From JBGZFC01 sp041846575 (lineage in GTDB: Bacteria > Bacteroidota > Bacteroidia > Bacteroidales > Dysgonomonadaceae): DNA of 64,000 nucleotides. The position numbers and the translations under genes were made by a program. The notes under the pieces were generated by a model. It ran no database searches and had not been told where the DNA came from. It was given only the letters and a program-made list of their open reading frames with translations. Positions 17,390 through 24,398 of this stretch are shown piece by piece. Within the stretch, counting starts at the first letter, position 1. Every line of letters begins with the position of its first letter. The stretch lies in assembly GCA_041846575.1 (NCBI GenBank), contig JBGZFC010000049.1, forward strand, positions 12,103-76,102, given 5' to 3'.

Positions 17390-18357
17390 TTTAACCTCCT
17401 TCTTTCCATGATTGAATAAAATCTCCAAAATAGTTTAGGAGTTGTTTTCAGGATGTAGTATCCCATTATGAAGTTTGTTTTTTTACTTCGTAACAGAGAT
17501 TTCGTAATATCCGACTTATTTCGCAGTTCGGACACGAATTTTATCGATTTCCTATCGTCCCCAAATTCATATAACACAGAAAACAAGTATATTATGGTAT
17601 AAGCGATAATCAAATCAAATATATCTTTGTCTTTATCGCTTTTGCAGTTTTGATGTTTAAAACTATTCAAGCTATCGGCTACAATTATTAAGTCATCGCA
17701 TCTTTTGTAGTTGACAAGCGTGGTAATGGATTTTTCCCTGTGTCTGTGGAAGTAGATAATATCAGACACAAAAACTATTTTATTGGCATAAAAGAGTGCT
17801 CGCGGCGTAAATTCGGCATCTTCGTGATAAATGCCGGATTTAAAAAGCAAATTGTGATTTGTAAGAAACTCTTTTTTAAATAGATAACATTGAGCTGTTG
17901 CCTGATATATTCGTTTGTATAGAAACTCTTTTCCGCTTATTCCGTCAGGAGAATTTTCGATATACTTTTCTCTTTTTTGGTTTGATAGAAATTTCAATCT
18001 TGATACCGCCACCATATCGGGAAAATCGTTTTGTTCTATTTTTCCGATAATTTTTTGCAAACAATTCTCCGTAATATAGTCGTCTGAGTCGATAAACCAT
18101 ATATATTTTCCCGAAGCCTCCTCTATACCTCTATTGCGAGTCATGCTCAATCCTTTGTTGGTCTGACTTACAATTTTAATATTTGAATTTTGTTTGGCAT
18201 ATCTTTCGGCAACATTCAGGCTTTGGTCTGTAGAGCCATCGTTTATCACTATTATTTCGTACAAATCGTAACTCAAGTCCTGTTTGATAAGCGACTCCAA
18301 GCATTCAGCCAAAAACTCATCTACGTTGTACGTCGGTACTATAAAACTCAGTATCAT
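17377..18357 (-). CDS. Family 2 glycosyltransferase (second)
   Basis: 326 residues. N-terminal GT-A domain with FIVPTYNVDEFL at 5-16, VINDGSTDQS near 37 and WFIDSDDYITE near 90, which supply the UDP-sugar and Mn sites. The C-terminal 100 residues are helical, as in WaaE/EpsJ-like GT2 proteins. It sits immediately upstream of the other GT2 gene, which overlaps its stop, so both are on one minus-strand transcript. The divergent GT-B gene starts 51 bases away on the other strand. Donor and acceptor cannot be deduced. Confidence 0.9.
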   Translation of the reverse strand: MILSFIVPTYNVDEFLAECLESLIKQDLSYDLYEIIVINDGSTDQSLNVAERYAKQNSNIKIVSQTNKGLSMTRNRGIEEASGKYIWFIDSDDYITENCLQKIIGKIEQNDFPDMVAVSRLKFLSNQKREKYIENSPDGISGKEFLYKRIYQATAQCYLFKKEFLTNHNLLFKSGIYHEDAEFTPRALFYANKIVFVSDIIYFHRHREKSITTLVNYKRCDDLIIVADSLNSFKHQNCKSDKDKDIFDLIIAYTIIYLFSVLYEFGDDRKSIKFVSELRNKSDITKSLLRSKKTNFIMGYYILKTTPKLFWRFYSIMERRRLKCQK

Positions 18358-18383
18358 TTCCTTTTATTTTTTACAAATATAGC

Positions 18384-18391
18384 TATCTTTG
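18384..18391 (+). promoter_or_regulatory. -7 box (TATCTTTG) for the GT-B glycosyltransferase
   Basis: A perfect TAnnTTTG box lies 17 bases upstream of the ATG at 18409, giving a leader of about 11 bases. It decides the start: the much longer open frame beginning at 18190 runs antisense through the GT2 gene and is not real there. Confidence 0.6.
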
Positions 18392-18408
18392 TTGAAAATT
18401 TGAACTAT

Positions 18409-19512
18409 ATGAAAATATTATTTATCGGTGAGTATAGCAATGTTCATTTTCACCTGAAACAAGGACTTGAAGAGTTAGGGCACGATGTAACCCTAATTAC
18501 GAGCGATGGCGGATGGCGCAAATATTATTCCGATATCTCATTGACACGCAAATCAGGTTCATTTGCCGATGGCATAAAATATCTTTTCTCTTTGATGCGA
18601 GTCTTGCCAAAACTAAAAGGTTTTGATATAGTTCAGATAAATAATCCGGCAGATTTTTTTCAATTACGAGCAAAGCGTAATTTGAAAATATATGAATACT
18701 TGAGAAAAAGGAACAAGAAGGTGTTCCTCGCAGCCTATGCTACGGACTATTTCTGGGTAAAGGCTTGTATAGAGGATAATATTTTTCGTTATTGCGAATA
18801 TGTTGCAAACGGCAAGTTTAACGATAACAAGTATAATGCAGAAGAGATAAATGTTTGGACTGATAGCGAAAAGAAAGATGCCAATATTCGTGTTGCCGAA
18901 AGTTGTAACGGCATTATCGCCTGTTTGTACGAATATTATGCGGCATACAAAAGTCATTTTCCCCGAAAAACAACCTATATCCCATTACCGATTATTATAG
19001 ATGATATTAAGCGAGAAAATAAGGTTTTCAATCCCAATAGAATAAAGTTCTTTATCGGTATTCAGAAAGCGAAAAACGAGCTGAAAGGAACCGATATTAT
19101 GCTTAGAGCATTGGAGCGACTGCAAGAGAAATATCCCGATAAGGTTGAGATAATAAAGGCTGTTTCAGTTCCCTACAAGGAGTACGAAAAGATGATGAAT
19201 GATGCTGATATTCTGTTAGACCAATTGTATTCTTATACCCCTGCAATGAATGCCTTGATGGCAATGGCAAAAGGAATTGTTGTGGTTGGTGGCGGAGAAC
19301 CTGAAAATTACGAGATTCTCAAAGAAACCGGATTACGCCCTATCATAAATGTGTTTCCCAATGAAGATGATGTTTTTGAAAAACTTGAGTGGTTGGTTTT
19401 AAATAGTGAAGAGATACCTCGATTGAGTGCCGAAAGCAGAGAGTATGTCGAAAAGCATCATTGCCATAGGAAAGTAGTCAGGCGGTATCTTGATTATTGG
19501 CAAAAACGATAA
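18409..19512 (+). CDS. GT-B fold glycosyltransferase (GT4-like)
   Basis: 367 residues. It opens MKILFIGEYSNVHFHL and continues GLEELGHDVTLIT, the standard Rossmann start of GT-B enzymes. The C-terminal half has FFIGIQKAKNELKGTD, a loop followed by DADILLDQLYSYTPAMNALMA and GGGEPENYEIL, the nucleotide-sugar binding region. There is no membrane segment. It belongs to the glycan locus but is transcribed divergently from the GT2 pair under its own promoter. Assignment to GT4 rather than another GT-B family is tentative. Confidence 0.82.
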   Translation: MKILFIGEYSNVHFHLKQGLEELGHDVTLITSDGGWRKYYSDISLTRKSGSFADGIKYLFSLMRVLPKLKGFDIVQINNPADFFQLRAKRNLKIYEYLRKRNKKVFLAAYATDYFWVKACIEDNIFRYCEYVANGKFNDNKYNAEEINVWTDSEKKDANIRVAESCNGIIACLYEYYAAYKSHFPRKTTYIPLPIIIDDIKRENKVFNPNRIKFFIGIQKAKNELKGTDIMLRALERLQEKYPDKVEIIKAVSVPYKEYEKMMNDADILLDQLYSYTPAMNALMAMAKGIVVVGGGEPENYEILKETGLRPIINVFPNEDDVFEKLEWLVLNSEEIPRLSAESREYVEKHHCHRKVVRRYLDYWQKR

Positions 19513-19633
19513 AATGTCATAAGCCCGACATCGATTTTCAATTCGAGCTTTTTTCGAATATTCGCCAAAACCCTTTGCAACAAATCATTTCAAAGTAAAA
19601 TGAAAATATTTATCGGACAGCAATATAAAAAAT

Positions 19634-19667
19634 CCACCAATTTGAGGACTTGCCTGTAAATTGGTGG
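19634..19667. terminator. Hairpin between the GT-B and rpsA genes
   Basis: CCACCAATTT at 19634-19643 pairs perfectly with 19658-19667, and two flanking A-T pairs extend it to 12 bp. Both converging genes end nearby (19512 and 19732). T-tracts are weak on either side. A second small hairpin, AACCC-TGAA-GGGTT at 19685-19698, lies nearer the rpsA stop. The spacer also carries a copy of the TTTATCGGACAGCA repeat at 19597-19630. Confidence 0.6.
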
Positions 19668-19731
19668 ATAAATTATTATATAAGAACCCTGAAGGGTTTA
19701 CTTATTACTATTCGAAAGTTGCAAATTGGAA

Positions 19732-21558
19732 TTACTCTTCTGTTTTTGCTTCTTCTGCTTTGCTTTCTTTGAAAGCCTGAACTTTTTGGTTATCAAGTTT
19801 CTCTTTCAATGCAGCAAGTTCTTCTATGTCGCCCAAAGTTGTTTTTTCCATTGTGGCGGTTGCATCAGCGATTGTTTCCTCATTTTTAGCTGCTGCACGT
19901 TTGCCTTTTTTAGGTTCTTCTACAACCTCTTCGAATGTGCGACTGTGAGAAACGATTATACGTTTTGCGTCTTTATTGAATTCGATTACTCTGAACTCTA
20001 GTTTTTCGTCCAATTGCGCTTGTGAACCGTCTTCTTTTACCAAGTGTTTTGGAGTTGCAAAACCTTCAACACCGTAAGGTAGAGAAATGATAGCACCTTT
20101 ATCAAGTACCTCTATAATAGTACCTTCGTGTATTGAACCGGTTGTGAAAATAGTTTCAAACACGTCCCATGGATTTTCTTCCAGTTGTTTGTGTCCTAAA
20201 CTCAAACGACGATTTTCTTTATCGATTTCAAGAACTTGAACGTCTATTTTCGCGCCAATTTCTGTTACTTCGCTCGGGTGTTTGATCTTTTTCGTCCAAG
20301 AAAGGTCAGAAATGTGGATTAAACCTTCAACACCATCTTCTATTTCAACGAAAGCTCCAAAGTTTGTGAAGTTGCGAACCGTAGCAGAGTGAGTGCTGCC
20401 AACAGGATATTTCTCTTCGATATTTTCCCATGGATCTGCTTTCAATTGTTTGATACCAAGTGACATTTTGCGTTCTTCTCTATCTAATACAAGAACTACA
20501 GCTTCCAACTCTTCGCCAACAGTTACAAAATCTTGTGCGCTGTGTAAGTGTTGTGTCCAGCTCATTTCTGAAACGTGGATAAGTCCTTCTACGCCGGGAG
20601 CAACTTCTACAAATGCACCGTAATCGGCAATAACAACAACTTTACCTTTAACTACATCCCCTTCTTTCAAGTTTGGATCAAGAGAATCCCATGGATGTGG
20701 AGTTAGTTGTTTCAATCCGAGGGCAATACGTTTTTTATCGTTGTCGAAATCAAGTATAGCTACGTTGATTTTGTCGTCTAATTGTACAACTTCTTCAGGA
20801 TGTTGGATACGTCCCCAAGAAAGGTCTGTAATGTGGATTAAACCGTCAACACCGCCCAAGTCAACGAATACTCCGTAAGAAGTGATGTTTTTAACCACAC
20901 CTTCGAGTACTTGTCCTTTTTCGAGTTTCGAAATAATTTCTTTCTTCTGTTGTTCCAATTCTTCTTCGATAAGAGCTTTGTGTGAAACAACAACGTTTTT
21001 GAATTCAGGGTTGATTTTAACCACTTTGAATTCCATTGTTTTGTCAACAAAAATGTCGTAATCGCGAATCGGCTTCACGTCAATTTGCGATCCGGGTAAG
21101 AATGCTTCTATACCAAATACATCTACAATCATACCACCTTTTGTGCGGCATTTGATGTAACCTTTGATAATTTCGTTGTTTTCCATAGCAGCATTTACAC
21201 GCTCCCAAGAACGCGATGCGCGTGCTTTTTTGTGTGAAAGGAGCAGTTGTCCTTTGCTGTCTTCCTGGCTTTCGATATAAACTTCTACCTCGTCACCAAC
21301 TTTAAGTTCAGGATTATAACGGAATTCGTTCATAGATACAATTCCGTCAGATTTGTATCCAATGTTTACAACTACTTCGCGTTTGTTTAGAGAAGTAACG
21401 GTTCCGATTACTACCTCTTTGTCATTGATTTTGCTAAGAGTGTTGCCGTAGCTTTCTGTAAGTTGGTCTCTTTGTTGTTTGCTGTACGCATCGCCTTCAG
21501 CATAAGCAGCCCAATCAAAATCTTCGATGGGAGCTACATTTTTTAATTTGTCAGTCAT
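19732..21558 (-). CDS. rpsA: 30S ribosomal protein S1
   Basis: 608 residues with six S1 RNA-binding domains spanning about 50-550. The repeats are easy to see through recurring G-x-V-x-x-(I/F)-x-x-(Y/F)-G-(A/V)-F-V-(E/D) and (E/D)-G-L-(I/V)-H-(I/V)-S-(D/E)-(L/M)-S-W elements. An acidic N-terminal extension and a charged tail rich in Lys, Glu and Ala flank them. S1 unfolds and recruits mRNA to the 30S subunit; in Bacteroidetes, where Shine-Dalgarno pairing is rarely used, it is expected to matter particularly for initiation. It stands alone, with a good promoter upstream and hairpins downstream. Length and domain count are normal. Confidence 0.96.
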   Translation of the reverse strand: MTDKLKNVAPIEDFDWAAYAEGDAYSKQQRDQLTESYGNTLSKINDKEVVIGTVTSLNKREVVVNIGYKSDGIVSMNEFRYNPELKVGDEVEVYIESQEDSKGQLLLSHKKARASRSWERVNAAMENNEIIKGYIKCRTKGGMIVDVFGIEAFLPGSQIDVKPIRDYDIFVDKTMEFKVVKINPEFKNVVVSHKALIEEELEQQKKEIISKLEKGQVLEGVVKNITSYGVFVDLGGVDGLIHITDLSWGRIQHPEEVVQLDDKINVAILDFDNDKKRIALGLKQLTPHPWDSLDPNLKEGDVVKGKVVVIADYGAFVEVAPGVEGLIHVSEMSWTQHLHSAQDFVTVGEELEAVVLVLDREERKMSLGIKQLKADPWENIEEKYPVGSTHSATVRNFTNFGAFVEIEDGVEGLIHISDLSWTKKIKHPSEVTEIGAKIDVQVLEIDKENRRLSLGHKQLEENPWDVFETIFTTGSIHEGTIIEVLDKGAIISLPYGVEGFATPKHLVKEDGSQAQLDEKLEFRVIEFNKDAKRIIVSHSRTFEEVVEEPKKGKRAAAKNEETIADATATMEKTTLGDIEELAALKEKLDNQKVQAFKESKAEEAKTEE

Positions 21559-21620
21559 CTGTTGTTAATAAAAATTTTAATTAAAATAAGTTAGACATTA
21601 TGTTGTCAAAAAAACGGATG

Positions 21621-21628
21621 CAAAGGTA
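21621..21628 (-). promoter_or_regulatory. -7 box (TACCTTTG) for rpsA
   Basis: A perfect TAnnTTTG match on the minus strand, 62 bases before the rpsA ATG. It is back to back with the promoter of the DPP III gene in the 185-base divergent spacer. Confidence 0.6.
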
Positions 21629-21711
21629 CACAAAATTTTGATACGGAACAATTTGTATCAATTCTTTTTACCGAAAAAAGTGTTTTTATTCTCTGATTAT
21701 TAAAATAGTAT

Positions 21712-21719
21712 TATCTTTG
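21712..21719 (+). promoter_or_regulatory. -7 box (TATCTTTG) for the DPP III gene
   Basis: A perfect TAnnTTTG box lies 24 bases before the ATG at 21744. It overlaps the first codon of the longer open frame at 21717, so the shorter protein with its clean lipoprotein signal is the right one. Confidence 0.6.
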
Positions 21720-21743
21720 TACTCTAAACAAAAAAGAAAAGAT

Positions 21744-23807
21744 ATGAGAAAAATTATTTTTATGCTTACAACTATTTTGCTCTTAGCTGCATGTACAAAC
21801 AGTAAAAAGACGGAATCGGCTGCTGTTGCCGACGATTTTATTGATGAGAATTTTCAGTATCAAGTTGATAGATTTGCCGATATAGAAATTCTTCGTTATC
21901 CTGTTATGGGATTCAAATCTCTCTCTTTGCAACAGAAAGAACTAATATATTATCTCTCGCAAGCTGCACTGGAAGGGAGAGATATTCTTTGGGACCAACA
22001 CAACAAGTACAATTTGACTATTCGCAGAATTTGTGAAAATATTTACGAAAATTACAAAGGCGACAAAACAAACGAAGATTGGAAAAACTTCGAGACATAT
22101 CTGAAACAAATCTGGATGGCTAACGGTATTCACCACCACTATTCGGAAGATAAAATAATGCCGAAATTTTCGAGCGACTTTTTCTTATCTATGGCTAAAA
22201 GTTTAGATTTGAATCAAATGCTTTCGGCGGAGGGTTTATCTGTTGATGAAACTCTTAAAGAGATTGTTCCCGTTATGTTCGATCCTAAAGTAATGCCAAA
22301 AAGATTAAATCAGACTGCAGGAAGCGACCTTATCACAACTTCGGCTGTGAACTTTTACGAGAATGTAACTCAAAAAGAGGTGGAAGCTTTCTACAACAGC
22401 ATGAAAGATGTGAACGACAATACTCCTGTTTCTTACGGACTTAATAGCAAAGTTGTAAAAAAAGACGGCGTTATTACAGAGCAAGTTTGGAAATTGGGCG
22501 GGATGTACGACAAAGCCATTGCACGCATTATTTCATGGTTGGAAAAAGCTGCTAATGTAGCGGAAAACGACCAACAAAAAGATATAATCAATTCGTTGAT
22601 ATCTTATTATAAAACCGGTAGTTTGGAGACTTTTGATGAATTCTCTATTAAATGGGTACAAGATAATACTTCGCGTATTGATTTTGTTAACGGATTTATT
22701 GAAAATTATACCGACCCTCTTGGAATGAAAGCTACTTGGGAATCATTAGTAAACTTTAAAAGTGAAGAAGCTTCAAAACGCACACAGATAATCAGCGACA
22801 ATGCTCAATGGTTTGAAGATAATTCACCAATCGATTCTAAATTTAAGAAAGAAGAGGTAAAAGGAGTATCTGCGAAAGTAATTACTGCAGCAATGTTGGG
22901 CGGAGACTGCTATCCTGCAACACCAATAGGTATTAACTTACCGAATGCTAACTGGATACGTCGCGATTACGGTTCAAAATCTGTAACTATCGATAATATC
23001 ACATTTGCTTATGCAAAAGCTTCGGAAGGCAATGGTTTCAACGAAGAGTTTATGTGGAGCGACGTTGAGCGTGAATACAGCAAAAAATATGGTTCACTAA
23101 CCGATAATATGCACACCGACTTACATGAGTGTTTAGGACACGGCTCGGGTAAATTGCTCCCAGGTGTTGACGGAGATGCTTTGCGTGCTTACGGTTCGCC
23201 GATTGAAGAGACACGTGCCGACCTTTTTGCTCTATACTATTTAGGCGATCCTAAAATGGTAGAACTCGGATTGTTACCTGATCAAGAAGCATATAAAGCT
23301 GAGTATTACAAATATATTATGAACGGTGCTATGACCCAACTTACTCGTATCGAACCGGGTAAAAATATTGAGCAGGCACACATGCGTAATCGTGCTACAA
23401 TTGCTAATTGGGTAATTGAAAACGGTAAAAAAGATAATATTGTTGAGATGAAAGAGAGAGACGGTAAGTTATACATTGTTGTTAACGATTATGCAAAACT
23501 ACGCAATTTGTTCGGACAATTACTGTCTGAAGTACAAAGAATTAAATCTGAAGGAGACTTTGATGCCGCGAAAAATTTGGTTGAAACTTACGGTGTGAAA
23601 GTTGATGCGAAACTTCATAAACAAGTATTGGCTCGTTACGAAGCGTTGAATTTGGCTCCGTACAGAGGTTTTGTAAATCCGGAATACAAACTTGTTACCG
23701 ATAAAAACGGAAAAATAACCGATGTTGTAATTTCTTATGATGAGGATTATGTAACTCAACAATTGCGTTACTCAAAACAATATTCGGTATTACCTTTAAA
23801 AAACTAA
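21744..23807 (+). CDS. Dipeptidyl peptidase III-like metallopeptidase (M49), lipoprotein
   Basis: 687 residues. A lipoprotein signal with lipobox LAAC ends at about Cys18, so the protein should be lipid-anchored in the envelope. The zinc site is HECLGH at 461-466 with EETRAD at 488-493. The spacing between the two motifs is about 27 residues, shorter than in eukaryotic DPP III but like the Bacteroides enzyme. DPP III removes dipeptides from the N-termini of short peptides, feeding peptide catabolism. Members of this family are often mislabelled dihydrofolate reductase in Bacteroidetes; nothing here supports that. The neighbouring convergent gene encodes a DPP IV-type peptidase with a related task. 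Confidence 0.88.
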   Translation: MRKIIFMLTTILLLAACTNSKKTESAAVADDFIDENFQYQVDRFADIEILRYPVMGFKSLSLQQKELIYYLSQAALEGRDILWDQHNKYNLTIRRICENIYENYKGDKTNEDWKNFETYLKQIWMANGIHHHYSEDKIMPKFSSDFFLSMAKSLDLNQMLSAEGLSVDETLKEIVPVMFDPKVMPKRLNQTAGSDLITTSAVNFYENVTQKEVEAFYNSMKDVNDNTPVSYGLNSKVVKKDGVITEQVWKLGGMYDKAIARIISWLEKAANVAENDQQKDIINSLISYYKTGSLETFDEFSIKWVQDNTSRIDFVNGFIENYTDPLGMKATWESLVNFKSEEASKRTQIISDNAQWFEDNSPIDSKFKKEEVKGVSAKVITAAMLGGDCYPATPIGINLPNANWIRRDYGSKSVTIDNITFAYAKASEGNGFNEEFMWSDVEREYSKKYGSLTDNMHTDLHECLGHGSGKLLPGVDGDALRAYGSPIEETRADLFALYYLGDPKMVELGLLPDQEAYKAEYYKYIMNGAMTQLTRIEPGKNIEQAHMRNRATIANWVIENGKKDNIVEMKERDGKLYIVVNDYAKLRNLFGQLLSEVQRIKSEGDFDAAKNLVETYGVKVDAKLHKQVLARYEALNLAPYRGFVNPEYKLVTDKNGKITDVVISYDEDYVTQQLRYSKQYSVLPLKN

Positions 23808-23886
23808 TTCAAATAATATCATAAACTTAGTTTTGACCGAGCCTTAATAAACGTTACAGGTTTTTTATACAGAAATAATTCTTTTT

Positions 23887-23931
23887 ATCCATTAATTTGA
23901 AGGATAATCTTCAAATTAATGGATTTTTATT
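23887..23931 (+). terminator. Rho-independent terminator after the DPP III gene
   Basis: A perfect 16-bp stem (23887-23902 with 23909-23924) closes a 6-base loop GATAAT and is followed by TTTTTAT. The other strand also ends in a T-rich tract, so it may be bidirectional. Confidence 0.85.
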
Positions 23932-24090
23932 ATTGGGTCCGACAAATAATATTTTATCAAACATCAATGATTATTTAATAAATATCCATTCTTTTTACCT
24001 CTTTATAGATTTTAGTAAACAGGTGAAATTTTCGGTAATCGGATTGCAAATTTATTCGTATATCTATTTATCGAACAACAATAATTTCCT

Positions 24091-24199
24091 ATAGTTCGGA
24101 GTTGGGAATACCGCTTGTTATCCCTGTCATTTCGAATGCAGTGAGAAATCTGTTTGTATAGATGTGAATTTGGTAAGAGGAAATACACAAGATACTAAG
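24091..24199 (-). repeat. About 110-base dispersed repeat, copy B (inverted relative to copy A)
   Basis: Aligns with the reverse complement of 11598-11708 from CTATAGTTCGG to CACAAGATACTAAG. The last base adjoins a separate MITE-like element, and the similarity to copy A stops exactly there. Confidence 0.8.
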
Positions 24200-24364
24200 G
24201 CGGTGTCTCATAAGCACCCAACAACTGCGTTGCTTTAAATATTCGGTCTCAATCACGTACTCCGAGTACGCTAATTAGTCCTTAATATCAGCACCTTGCA
24301 TTTGGACACTTCTGAAACACCTTGTTGTTTTTTTTATTGAAATATTTGTTTTGAGACAGCCTCC
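24199..24364. mobile_element. 166-base MITE-like element
   Basis: Left end GGCGGTGTCTCATAAG and right end TTTTGAGACAGCCTCC are imperfect inverted repeats sharing TGTCTCA. The interior has no coding potential and contains a small palindrome CGTACT-CCG-AGTACG near 24255. The right-end sequence recurs at 57270-57285 and inside the hairpin at 8467-8497. No clear target duplication was found, so mobility is inference. Confidence 0.45.
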
Positions 24365-24398
24365 AAAAATTTCCGGCTCTAAAATCCCAAATAGAGAT

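Larger units (their letters stand above)
23808..24398. other. 591-base spacer with terminator and two adjoining repeats
   Basis: No gene is supported; a 65-codon open frame at 23897 begins inside the terminator stem. The spacer holds the DPP III terminator (23887-23931), a TTTATCGAACAACAATAAT copy of the 35-base repeat (24065-24085), the 110-base repeat copy B (24091-24199) and, directly abutting it, a 166-base element with imperfect terminal inverted repeats (24199-24364). Confidence 0.7.

Noticed and set aside
18190..18408. N-terminal extension of the GT-B glycosyltransferase
   Set aside because: It lies antisense to the GT2 gene, and a perfect promoter box at 18384 with the ATG at 18409 explains the normal protein start.
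21744..23807. Dihydrofolate reductase, a label often attached to this family
   Set aside because: The protein has HECLGH and EETRAD zinc motifs of peptidase family M49 and a lipobox; no folate reductase features were seen.
23897..24094. 65-codon open frame after the DPP III gene
   Set aside because: It starts inside the perfect terminator stem, has no promoter and encodes A+T-driven low-complexity sequence.
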